64,000 nucleotides of DNA from positions 496,001 through 560,000 of the forward strand of contig NZ_SHMP01000003.1 of the NCBI RefSeq assembly GCF_004217335.1, read 5' to 3'. How positions within the stretch are numbered: the stretch's first letter is position 1; the number at the start of each line of letters is the position of its first letter. This document shows positions 18,481 through 30,183 of the stretch, piece by piece. Source of the DNA: Natrinema hispanicum. Its GTDB lineage: Archaea; Halobacteriota; Halobacteria; Halobacteriales; Natrialbaceae. A program made the translations under genes and the position numbers. Below the pieces are notes generated by a model, which worked only from the letters and a program-made list of their open reading frames with translations, made no database searches and was not told the DNA's origin.

Positions 18481-18885
18481 TTACGCGTTTTCGTTCTCGT
18501 CGCCGTCGCCTTCGTGGTCCGTCATCTCGCGGGTGAGTTCAGCGGCCTCCTCGAGGACGCGCTGGGTCTCGGCGGTCATCGACCCACGGCCCTGCTGGCG
18601 GCTCTGCCGTGCGATTCCCGCCTCGAGCGAGTCGGGCCGTCCGGGGTCGTGTCCGTGGCCATGATCGTGGCCAGTCGCCTCGAACTCGGGCGTATCGATC
18701 TCCTCCGCGTGCGGGCTGATGCGCTCGCCGAGTTCCTCGGGCGTGCAGTCGCTCCAGTCGGGTGCGTACTCGGCGAGCCACTCGCGGTGGTCCTCACGAC
18801 CGAGCGATGCGGTGATCGCAAGGTGGTTCGCAAGGTGTACTGCGTCTGCCTCCTCGGCGTCACAGACCGGACAGGCGTATCCCAT
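18481..18885 (-). CDS. DUF5810-like zinc-finger protein
   Basis: A 134-residue protein starting MGYACPVCDAEE with a CPVC knuckle and a downstream HLANHL pair, so a C2H2-like zinc site is likely. A His/Gly-rich stretch (HDHGHGHD) at about residues 87-95 could bind further metal. The C-terminus is an acidic helix. I chose ATG 18885 because the motif begins immediately after it. Probably co-transcribed with the DUF5809 gene. Confidence 0.77.
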   Translation of the reverse strand: MGYACPVCDAEEADAVHLANHLAITASLGREDHREWLAEYAPDWSDCTPEELGERISPHAEEIDTPEFEATGHDHGHGHDPGRPDSLEAGIARQSRQQGRGSMTAETQRVLEEAAELTREMTDHEGDGDENENA

Positions 18886-18928
18886 ACGCACTCGTACGAC
18901 TCCGGACGCTAAAACGTCCCGCAACCCG

Positions 18929-19402
18929 CTATCCCACCTTCCGAATCATTACGATCGCATCCTCGCCATCGGCATAGTAGCTTGGAACTCGCCGCAGCGG
19001 CTCGAAGCCGAACTCCCGGTACAGCCGTTTCGCCCCATCGTTCGACTGCCGCACCTCGAGTTTGACCGTGTCGGCACCGTGGGCCGCGAGCACGCCGAGC
19101 GATCGGGAAAGCAACGTGGAGGCGACGCCCACCCGACGGTAGTCAGGATGGACGGCGACGTCTTTGATATGCCCGAGCGCGCGGCCGATCTGTTGTGTAA
19201 CGTCGGCGACGACGTATCCGGCGATCCTTCCGTCGATTTCGGCAACAAGAAAGCCGGGTTCACCGAGGAATCGCTCGAAGGCGTCGTACGGCCAGGCCTG
19301 CGAAAAGGACGCGTTCTCGATGCGAACAACTGCAAGGAGATCCGCACGCTCTGCGGGCCTAATCGACACCGCCTCGCCGTCCTCGGGTGCGGAAGTCGTC
19401 AC
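18929..19402 (-). CDS. rimI: Ribosomal-protein-alanine N-acetyltransferase RimI-like (GNAT)
   Basis: A GNAT-fold enzyme of about 157 residues. It has IRPAERADLLAVVRIENASF at the N-terminus, the acetyl-CoA pyrophosphate-binding motif A as VHPDYRRVGVASTLL, and EVRQSNDGAKRLYREFGFE, the RimI-type C-terminal motif. Archaeal RimI/Ard1 acetylates protein N-termini. A GTG at 19402 gives a start just ahead of the fold; earlier in-frame residues are Arg/Leu-rich and unlike the family. Confidence 0.85.
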   Translation of the reverse strand: MTTSAPEDGEAVSIRPAERADLLAVVRIENASFSQAWPYDAFERFLGEPGFLVAEIDGRIAGYVVADVTQQIGRALGHIKDVAVHPDYRRVGVASTLLSRSLGVLAAHGADTVKLEVRQSNDGAKRLYREFGFEPLRRVPSYYADGEDAIVMIRKVG

Positions 19403-20128
19403 ACGCGAGGCTAACACACCAAGCAGTAAAAGCCGTGCGCGTCGCGGCAGGGACATCCACGGTCTGCGGTTCGCGGTTTCGGTATATTTGATATGAGTTG
19501 ACCGAACAAACCTCGGTTACCAGTGTCGAACGACCGCGCGCCAGCCCACAGAGTCGCCGCGTCGGAACTGATCTGGCAGTATCCGGTTCAAATCCGGCCT
19601 CAACTATCGCCAGTACCGCCTTACAAGGCTATTTATCGTGGTATACGGGCACACAATTCGTTGCGAGGAGTGCCTCACCTACCGGCCCATATTGCCACAT
19701 CCAGGCCAGTAGCGAGCACCTGCGCCCTCGAGGCTCCTGTACGACATGAGGGCTCCAGCGTCACGAACGACGACGTTCATCGTCACGCCCCACCAGCAGC
19801 CAGGCAGTTGTACACACTGCGATGACCGCAACAGCACGAAATAGTTGTCTCGAACAGCACCACAACGTCGACACGTCCGTGTTTCGGGCTGTCTACGCGG
19901 CTCGAGCGAGCAGTCGATCACAAATATCGGCTTTCGGCCCCTGTCGGAAAGACCGAGGTTGCCCTCGGCTCTCGCATCGGATAGACTCGGTTGAGGAACC
20001 GGTTCGACACGCTGGCGTCGAACGCGCTACTCGTCGGAGATAGCGGCATAATCGACCCATAAGACAGAGCACGGGTATCTCTTGCAGCCGAAACGATACT
20101 TATACTGGCGGGGTTCGAAACGCCGTCG
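19403..20128. other. 726-bp region without a convincing protein gene
   Basis: No ORF here has haloarchaeal codon or composition character, and those present are Arg-rich in every frame. It contains a tRNA T-arm-like stem-loop at 19583-19597 (ccgg, loop ttcaaat, ccgg) with no recognisable 5' half, so it may be a tRNA remnant or chance. A TATA-like ttata at 20100-20104 lies about 27 nt before the small ORF at 20129. Confidence 0.4.
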
Positions 20129-20269
20129 ATGACTGATACAGCCGAATGCAATCCAAAGCCGGCCGAACAAGACCCAACGGAACGCGATGACACACATCTC
20201 GCCGACATCGAAGAGGGGGCCGGCTGTACGGAAATCTGGGAGCATCTCGCCGAGCAGCGCGAGGAGTGA
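20129..20269 (+). CDS. 46-residue acidic protein, small haloarchaeal hypothetical
   Basis: A short ORF, ATG 20129 to TGA 20267-20269, encoding an acidic peptide with three dispersed regions: MTDTAECNPKPAEQD, HLADIEEGAGCTEIWEHL and AEQREE. The acidic composition, a TATA-like element 27 nt before the ATG and the AGCTEIWEHL helix support a genuine leaderless gene. Two cysteines could bind metal. I believe similar short proteins with a GCTEIWE segment occur in other haloarchaea, but this is from memory. It lies 54 bp before the DUF7119 gene, same strand. Confidence 0.6.
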   Translation: MTDTAECNPKPAEQDPTERDDTHLADIEEGAGCTEIWEHLAEQREE

Positions 20270-20323
20270 TACCTCTCTCGTCCAGACAATGAGCTTTTTG
20301 ATGCGAGCAACCTATGCAGGTTT

Positions 20324-21019
20324 ATGACCGACAATCGACCCGGTGAGGGTCCGAACCGCCGCGCCGAGAACGGTCAATCGGTTCCGACGGATCGTGAATC
20401 GCCCGTCGGCGCACCAGTTATCCGGGGCGACGAATCGGTCACCGGAACCCGCGCCCGCGAAGCCGTACAATTCGACCCCGACGACCCCGACAGTCTCGCT
20501 GCCGCCGCCGAGACCGTCCGCCGGTTCGCCGCTGGGAAAACCACCGACGACCACCTCTACATGCTTCGCGGTGCAGCCGCCTGTGCCGCTCTTGTCCGTG
20601 GTGAAGGCTCGTACAAAGCCGCTGCTGAACGTGCCGGTGGCGAAACGACTGTCTCGTTCATCCGCAAGTGGGCCCGCGTCCACGACCTTCCGCGGTCGGT
20701 CCGCAAACAGGTGGCGCTCGGTCAGATTGCACCGACCGCTGCCAAACACATCGCTCGCGTCGGTGGCGAAGCACGACTGTTGCTCGCGTGGGCAACCCTC
20801 GATGGCGACCTTACCGTCCGCGATGTCCGCAGCATCGCCAGCAAAGTCAACGATGGCGTTCCGATCGATCGGGCACTCGTCGCACACGACGTCGTCCTCG
20901 GTGAACTCGAGCTTACGCTCTCGCCGAGGACGTACCGCGATCTCCGGCGACGGGCATCTATCGAAGGCGTCGAACCGGGTCAGCTCGTCACAGACGCACT
21001 CGAACACTACTTCGAATAA
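20324..21019 (+). CDS. DUF7119-like haloarchaeal protein with HTH-like helices
   Basis: A 231-residue protein. Residues 1-60 are polar; the middle (YMLRGAAACAALVRGEGSYKAAAERAGG, then VSFIRKWARVHDLP) looks like a helix-turn-helix array, followed by IAPTAAKHIARVGGEARLLLAWATL, which resembles the ParB/KorB-like DNA-binding helix pattern. The C-terminus, LTLSPRTYRDLRRRASIEGVEPGQLVTDALEHYF, looks like a ribbon-helix-helix-like tail. A DNA-binding function is inferred. It is followed by tRNA-Lys. Confidence 0.75.
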   Translation: MTDNRPGEGPNRRAENGQSVPTDRESPVGAPVIRGDESVTGTRAREAVQFDPDDPDSLAAAAETVRRFAAGKTTDDHLYMLRGAAACAALVRGEGSYKAAAERAGGETTVSFIRKWARVHDLPRSVRKQVALGQIAPTAAKHIARVGGEARLLLAWATLDGDLTVRDVRSIASKVNDGVPIDRALVAHDVVLGELELTLSPRTYRDLRRRASIEGVEPGQLVTDALEHYFE

Positions 21020-21081
21020 CAGCCTCCGCGCCGATCGAGAAAGAAACGTTTAACCGGGACACCCCAAAAGAGGGAACTACA

Positions 21082-21155
<74 letters not shown>

Positions 21156-21733
21156 CTTTTGCGACGAACAACGTCGTTAGGAGCACCGCGACTAGAGCGA
21201 TTTCCAGGAGACGAGTCACAGCCCGTACAGTGAGCAAAGCGAACGAGCAGGAAGTCTCAGTGTAGTTCACAGACCTGCATCTCACCGTAACCAACTCCGC
21301 GAGCGACGAGCATTGAGAACAGTATTCACACGCAGAGTGCGTGCATTCTCATCCCGTGTCACATTTAAACAACACCAACCATCGCTCCTGTCTCACGTTC
21401 TCTCTGCACGTTACAAGAGTGAACTCTCAGGTTGAAAATGTCTCTCGAGACTAATCATATTCCAGATCATCTCCAAACGGTGCCTATGGCGTCTCCCAGC
21501 AGGACAGTCAGATGTGTCCTGCTGTTCGAGAGAAGACGCTCTTACAACTGACTTCGGGACCCTAAAGCACTCTCGAGACTACGTCAAAGTCCGCAACGCA
21601 AGCATCGATAACGGAACTGATCAACTACAGTCATCCAACTGCATGATATACTCAACGAACAGTCCTACCACCTTGACTGACAGTAGTTCCGCTCAAGAGA
21701 TCCAGGTGTGTCGACTCGGAAAAACGTAGAAGA
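21156..21733. other. 578-bp intergenic region with a strong hairpin, no protein gene seen
   Basis: The stretch between tRNA-Lys and tRNA-Cys is less GC-rich than its surroundings and has no ORF with coding character. A perfect 10-bp inverted repeat (cagcaggaca / tgtcctgctg, 21497-21524, 8-nt loop) lies about 210 nt beyond the 3' end of the rRNA transcript and could be a terminator or part of an RNA gene. Nothing else is identifiable. Confidence 0.4.
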
Positions 21734-21809
21734 GCCAAGGGCCGGATTTGAACCGGCGGTGGGCGGCTCTGCAGGCCGCTGCGTTCGGCCGGACTCTGCC
21801 ACCTTGGCG
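21734..21809 (-). tRNA. tRNA-Cys (GCA)
   Basis: A 76-nt cloverleaf on the minus strand: acceptor GCCAAGG/CCTTGGC, anticodon stem GCGGC/GCCGC around CTGCAGA (anticodon GCA), T arm with GGTTCAAATCC, discriminator T. It is the distal tRNA of the rrn operon, the usual haloarchaeal position downstream of 5S. Confidence 0.96.
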
Positions 21810-21892
21810 CATTTTCTTCTTGTTACTGCGTTCGTTTAAGCATAGCGGTACGGATCAGCCCCGGTTAGAGCCTGACTGGCATATACGCAGAA

Positions 21893-21934
21893 AGCCCCAC
21901 AGAACGACCGCGTTTGCGGTTGCTCTGTGGGGCT
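21893..21934 (-). other. Hairpin between 5S rRNA and tRNA-Cys
   Basis: An 11-bp perfect inverted repeat (agccccacaga / tctgtggggct) is extended inward by gaccgc/gcggtt-type pairing. It sits 18 nt beyond the 5S 3' end on the transcribed strand. A 5S 3' processing signal is the likely role. Confidence 0.5.
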
Positions 21935-21951
21935 ACTGTATTGAGTATGAG

Positions 21952-22073
21952 TGGAGGCGGCGAAACGAGTTTCCCAGAGGGTCGCCCACTCCAGTACTCA
22001 CCGTAACGCAGGCGGGCTTATCTTCCGTGTTCGGGATGGGTACGGGAGGAACCCCGCCGCTGTGGCCGCCGTA
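21952..22073 (-). rRNA. rrf: 5S ribosomal RNA
   Basis: About 122 nt. The transcribed strand has GGCGGCCACAGCGG at the 5' end, CCCATCCCGAACACGG in loop B/C, GATAAGCCCGCC, and a 3' end complementary to the 5' end (CGCCGCC). Ends are placed by the helix I pairing and may be off by a few nucleotides. Confidence 0.95.
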
Positions 22074-22127
22074 ACGCCGACCGACGGATTCGAACCGTCG
22101 TCAAACCGTAATCGGTGGTGTGTCCAA

Positions 22128-22170
22128 GACCGTCATGTACGTGTAGTCCAGTTTGCGTCCGGACCCGTTC
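22128..22170 (-). other. 23S processing stem, 3' strand
   Basis: The segment 22128-22149 is complementary, with a small mismatch, to 25190-25210, and 22161-22170 is exactly complementary to 25169-25178. The two helices are separated by short unpaired stretches on each strand. This is the layout of the archaeal bulge-helix-bulge excision site that flanks 23S in the precursor. Confidence 0.75.
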
Positions 22171-22206
22171 ACCGCGTCACGGATCCAATGCGTTATAGTT
22201 GTAGTT

Positions 22207-25121
<2,915 letters not shown>

Positions 25122-25168
25122 TTCATCGGATCGGCGTTGCGACAGAGTCGCAACGTTGAGTGACCCGG

Positions 25169-25210
25169 GAACGGGTCCAGTGGACGCCTGGACTACACGT
25201 ACACACGGTC
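25169..25210 (-). other. 23S processing stem, 5' strand
   Basis: Partner of 22128-22170. It lies between tRNA-Ala and the 23S 5' end, so pairing across the mature 23S would form the bulge-helix-bulge substrate of the splicing endonuclease. Confidence 0.75.
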
Positions 25211-25352
25211 TCATCTGCACGCCAGTAGACAGCTGGCCTGCATTAACCCTTCCCAGCCACACTTACGCGGGCTGGTGCATCGGTTCGGTCGTACTCAATC
25301 GAAGTTCCGTCTCCCACTTAAGGGCACGGATTCGGCGATCAAGTACGAAGCA

Positions 25353-25424
25353 TGGACCCACAGGGATTCGAACCCTGGGCATCCTCCTTGCAAAGGAGGC
25401 ACTCTCCCACTGAGCTATGGGCCC
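25353..25424 (-). tRNA. tRNA-Ala (TGC)
   Basis: A 72-nt cloverleaf in the 16S-23S spacer: acceptor GGGCCCA/TGGGTCC, anticodon stem CCTCC/GGAGG around TTTGCAA (anticodon TGC), T arm GGGTTCGAATCCC, discriminator A. A spacer tRNA-Ala is normal in haloarchaeal rrn operons. Confidence 0.97.
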
Positions 25425-25461
25425 ACGTCCACCCCTAAGAGAGGGTGGACAGAGAGATTGT

Positions 25462-25494
25462 GTTAGCCTTGGTAGTTCAAAGGTGCCCGATCGG
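25462..25494 (-). other. 16S processing stem, 3' strand (bulge-helix-bulge)
   Basis: This segment pairs with 27131-27163 across the 16S gene: a 17-bp perfect outer helix (25462-25478), a 3-nt bulge, a 4-bp helix, then a 9-bp helix ending at 25494. The 3-nt bulge on this strand is TTT in the RNA sense. Confidence 0.88.
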
Positions 25495-25564
25495 CCAAAC
25501 GGCGCGATCGAACGTGCGGAATACCGCTAAGGTGGGCTGGGGCAACGCCCCAGTCCCGGTCTGT

Positions 25565-27037
<1,473 letters not shown>

Positions 27038-27130
27038 GAAATGCTCTTCCCCAGCAAGGCTGGGGGAGTTGGCGGTGAATGTAAATACACTCACACATGG
27101 GTCCACACGTTCGGTGACACGATCGAACGA

Positions 27131-27163
27131 CCGATCGGGCGTCACCGAACTACCAAGGCTAAC
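27131..27163 (-). other. 16S processing stem, 5' strand (bulge-helix-bulge)
   Basis: In RNA sense this leader segment reads a 17-nt outer helix, then GGTG (4-bp central helix with CACC), a 3-nt bulge ACG, and CCCGATCGG. Paired with 25462-25494 it forms a textbook 3-4-3 bulge-helix-bulge motif, the archaeal splicing-endonuclease site for 16S release. Confidence 0.88.
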
Positions 27164-27220
27164 ATCAGATCCCATCTATACGGCGGACCGCAGGGGTAGG
27201 ATCCTCATTTCCTTCGGACG

Positions 27221-27238
27221 TGTTCATAAGCCATCGGG
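27221..27238 (-). promoter_or_regulatory. rrn promoter copy closest to 16S
   Basis: On the minus strand this reads CCGATGGCTTATGAACA, a variant of the repeated CGACGNCCTTATATGT element found three more times upstream. It lies about 185 nt before the 16S 5' end. Confidence 0.55.
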
Positions 27239-27341
27239 GGTACATAACCCCTTCGGACCTGAACCGTCCGAGACGAGATGACGGACCGAATTGAACGGCC
27301 CGTCGATCACGCGTTCTTCGCGTTTACACCCAACCACCCTG

Positions 27342-27360
27342 AGACATATAAGGGCGTCGG
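27342..27360 (-). promoter_or_regulatory. rrn promoter copy 3
   Basis: Minus-strand CCGACGCCCTTATATGTCT: a box-A/TATA element with the conserved GC-rich upstream block. It is 79-80 bp from the next copy upstream. Confidence 0.7.
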
Positions 27361-27420
27361 ATCGCGTCCACGCCGGAAATCATAGCCGGCGTGGGTGTGT
27401 GCGATCACAACTGAATGCCA

Positions 27421-27440
27421 CGTCACATATAAGGCAACCG
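27421..27440 (-). promoter_or_regulatory. rrn promoter copy 2
   Basis: Minus-strand CGGTTGCCTTATATGTGACG, same arrangement of GC block and TATATGT box as the other copies. Confidence 0.7.
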
Positions 27441-27618
27441 GATCATCACGATCGGAAACCGATCGTGACACAGCCGGTATGCCCGAGCTGTGACAGTCGT
27501 CGAACTGAATCAACGACCGTCTCGAGAGTGGGGGTATAATCCTGCCTCCATGCCGGGAAACGGCCGGAGGGGACGTGGCGCGTGGGCCACGTCGTTCGCA
27601 TTCATATCGAGTGCCGGG

Positions 27619-27638
27619 TGTATATATAAGGCCGTCGA
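27619..27638 (-). promoter_or_regulatory. rrn promoter copy 1 (most distal)
   Basis: Minus-strand CGACGGCCTTATATATACAC, the most distal of four similar elements. Tandem promoters ahead of 16S are typical of haloarchaeal rrn operons and allow growth-rate dependent output. Confidence 0.7.
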
Positions 27639-27923
27639 ACGAGACCGATCTCAGAATCCAGTTCCATGGCATGTCTTTCTACGAGGATAGCATGTCAGAG
27701 GCTGGTGGCCAGACAGACAGCTCATAGCTCGAGTCAGCACAGCGAAACTGTCACGCGGGCGGAGGTCGGCCGGTCATCCCGCCCTCGAAGGCATGGTCGG
27801 GCCGGATGATACCCGCGTGTGTCCTACTCGAGGGCGCACGCGCAAGAAACTGTCGTGTCGAGGGCCGATGAGTGGGGAACGCATCGATGCCGATAAACCA
27901 CACGCGTTGTAAGGGAAAGACGA
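27639..27923. other. 285-bp spacer upstream of the rrn promoters
   Basis: Nothing with coding character is visible. It separates the divergent rrn operon from the HTH gene at 27924 and presumably holds the latter's promoter; taaacca at about 27895 is a weak TATA candidate. Confidence 0.3.
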
Positions 27924-28301
27924 ATGGTCCGGGACCCGTTCGCTTCGGAGTCGACACCGTCCGCAGCGGAGATCTGCGCTGCGCTGGACGATCCCGACTG
28001 CCGTGAGATCATCCAAAATCTCGAGGAGCCAATGACGGCGTCCGAGCTAACGAAGCGATGTGAGATCCCGCAGTCGACGCTGTACCGAAAGCTAGAGCTG
28101 TTGACCGAGGCGACGCTGCTCGAGGAGTCGACGGAGATTCGACAGGATGGGCATCACGCGAGCAAGTATTCGATCGCGTTCGACGAGATTTCATTCGGAT
28201 TGGACGATGACCTGTCACTGTCAGTTCAGATCGATCGGCCGGCACAGACGGCGGACGAGCGGCTTGCGGACCTGTGGTCGGAGGTGCGAAAAGAAACATG
28301 A
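27924..28301 (+). CDS. Winged-helix transcriptional regulator (haloarchaeal, ArsR-like)
   Basis: A 125-residue cytosolic protein. Residues 10-85 form a winged HTH: ICAALDDPDCREIIQNLEEPMTASELTKRCEIPQSTLYRKLELL is the three-helix DNA-binding core, followed by a wing around ESTEIRQDGHHASKYSI. The C-terminus is acidic. It overlaps the next gene, a small membrane protein, by 4 bp; such HTH/membrane pairs are frequent in haloarchaea and may be a one-component sensing unit. Confidence 0.85.
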   Translation: MVRDPFASESTPSAAEICAALDDPDCREIIQNLEEPMTASELTKRCEIPQSTLYRKLELLTEATLLEESTEIRQDGHHASKYSIAFDEISFGLDDDLSLSVQIDRPAQTADERLADLWSEVRKET

Positions 28302-28594
28302 ATCCGCTTCTTGCCGGACCGGTAGAGATGACACTCGCGCTCGCGCTCGTCAAGACGCTCGTTCTTATCGTCGGCAGCGTAATCACGTATTTTTCGTTCA
28401 AGGCATACCGACGGACAAGACAGCGAGCACTCGGCTATCTCACGCTCGGGTTCGGCCTCGTAACGCTCGGGTTCGTCCTTGCCGGAATGCTATATGAGTT
28501 ACTCGAGGTACACCTCGTGACGGGGATCCTCCTCGAGAGTCTGCTCGTGTTGGCCGGCTTCGTGGTGATCGCGTACTCGCTGTACGTCCAGTAA
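28298..28594 (+). CDS. Small membrane protein, DUF7521-like
   Basis: A 98-residue protein with three hydrophobic segments (about 10-32, 42-65 and 72-96) and a short basic cytosolic loop YRRTRQRA. The start at 28298 gives ATGA overlap with the winged-helix gene. It matches, from memory, haloarchaeal DUF7521 proteins, which are regularly paired with such regulators. Function unknown; signal input to the regulator is an inference. Confidence 0.78.
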   Translation: MNPLLAGPVEMTLALALVKTLVLIVGSVITYFSFKAYRRTRQRALGYLTLGFGLVTLGFVLAGMLYELLEVHLVTGILLESLLVLAGFVVIAYSLYVQ

Positions 28595-28611
28595 CGGCGA
28601 GCCGAATCCGG

Positions 28612-30063
28612 TTATCGGTTCAGCGTATGGATCGCGTGTCCGAGTGCGTTTTCGGCTGCTTCCATCACCGACTCCGAGAGAGTCGGATGGGCGTGGACTG
28701 TCGCGGCGACGTCCTCGAGTGTCGCCCCAAGTTCGATCGCGAGACCGAGTTCGGCGATCAGTTCCGAGGCTTCGGGGCCGACGATCGATGCACCCAGCAC
28801 GTAGCCGTCCGCGTCGTCGGCAACGACTTTGACGAAGCCGTCGGCGTCGCCGGTCGTCAGCGCGCGACCGCTTGCGCGGAACGGGAACTGACCGGTGACA
28901 GTCTCGAAACCGGCCTCCTCGGCTTCGGTTTCGGTCATCCCGACAGTGGCAATTTCGGGGTCGGTAAAGACGACGGCGGGCATCGCCTGGTGGTCGATGG
29001 CCGTCGGTTCGCCGGCGATCACTTCGGCGGCGACTTGCCCTTCCATACTCCCTTTGTGTGCGAGCATCGGCTCGCCAGCGACATCGCCGACAGCAAAAAT
29101 ATGGTTGACGTTTGTACGTGCGCGTGAGTCAGTTTCGATGAAACCACGATCCGCTGTCTCGACGCCGGCAGCTTCGAGAGCGAGCGTGTCCGAGACTGGC
29201 TCGCGGCCGACGGCTACCAGCACGTGGTCGGTATCGAGCGTGAGCTGGTCACCGGTAGCCTGTTCGCCACCATCCGTAGAAGCGGGCTCGGCGATCACAC
29301 GGATTCCGTCCGCTTCGCGGTCGCGCCACTCCGTGGCAGTGTAGCCGAATTCGAAATCGATACCGAGTTCGTTCGCCCGCTTCTTGACTGGCCGTTTGAG
29401 GTCGTCGTCGTACCCGGGAAGAATCGAATCGAGCATCTCGAGGACGGTCACGTCGGTTCCCAGTTTGGCAAAGACGCTGGCGAGTTCCATCCCGATGTAA
29501 CCGGCCCCGACGACGACCAGCGAGTCGGGGACAGAGTCAACTGCGAGGGCCTGTCGCGAGTTGAGGACGGGCTCGTCGTCGAACTCGAAGTTCGGGATTT
29601 CGATGGGACGCGAGCCAGTCGCGACGATCGCGTGTTCGAACTCGAGGGTCTCCGAGCCCTGGCCCTCGCCGCTGTGGGAGACGCGGACGGTTCGATCGTC
29701 GACGAAGCGGGCGGTCCCCTCGAGCAGCGTTACCTGATTAGCTTTACAGAGTTTCTCGACGCCACTCGTGAGTTGGTCGACGACGCCGTCTTTCCACTCG
29801 ATCATGCCGGCGAGGTCGATCGCGGGATCGGCGTGGATCCCCATTTCCTCGGCAGTGGCGGCCTCGTGAGCGATATCAGTGGCGGTAATCAATGCTTTCG
29901 AGGGGATACAGCCGTAGTTCAGACAGGTTCCACCGTAGGCGTCTTTCTCGACGAGCGTCACATCGAGATCGAGCTGTCCGGCACGAATCGCGGCCACGTA
30001 GCCGGCAGGGCCTGCGCCGATAACCAGTACATCTGTGCCAGTAGTAACGTCTCCAACGACCAT
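28612..30063 (-). CDS. lpdA: Dihydrolipoyl dehydrogenase
   Basis: A 483-residue FAD enzyme, the E3 component of 2-oxoacid dehydrogenase complexes. It has the FAD Rossmann motif GAGPAGYVAA (16-25), the redox disulfide GGTCLNYGCIPSK (C47, C52), the NAD-binding VVVGAGYIGMELAS, and the C-terminal HAHPTLSE active-site His/Glu pair. Full length. The E1/E2 genes are not adjacent in this window. It lies just beyond the 3' end of the injection-system cluster and marks its boundary. Confidence 0.95.
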   Translation of the reverse strand: MVVGDVTTGTDVLVIGAGPAGYVAAIRAGQLDLDVTLVEKDAYGGTCLNYGCIPSKALITATDIAHEAATAEEMGIHADPAIDLAGMIEWKDGVVDQLTSGVEKLCKANQVTLLEGTARFVDDRTVRVSHSGEGQGSETLEFEHAIVATGSRPIEIPNFEFDDEPVLNSRQALAVDSVPDSLVVVGAGYIGMELASVFAKLGTDVTVLEMLDSILPGYDDDLKRPVKKRANELGIDFEFGYTATEWRDREADGIRVIAEPASTDGGEQATGDQLTLDTDHVLVAVGREPVSDTLALEAAGVETADRGFIETDSRARTNVNHIFAVGDVAGEPMLAHKGSMEGQVAAEVIAGEPTAIDHQAMPAVVFTDPEIATVGMTETEAEEAGFETVTGQFPFRASGRALTTGDADGFVKVVADDADGYVLGASIVGPEASELIAELGLAIELGATLEDVAATVHAHPTLSESVMEAAENALGHAIHTLNR

Positions 30064-30183
30064 TACGCGGTGTAACGGGCCGAAGGATAGTGTATGTGTT
30101 CCTTGTCAACATACAGAAATAGGGACAGAATCGACCGACCGTTGTCACACTACGGGCCGGAGCGGGCAATATTTCGGGCCCGC

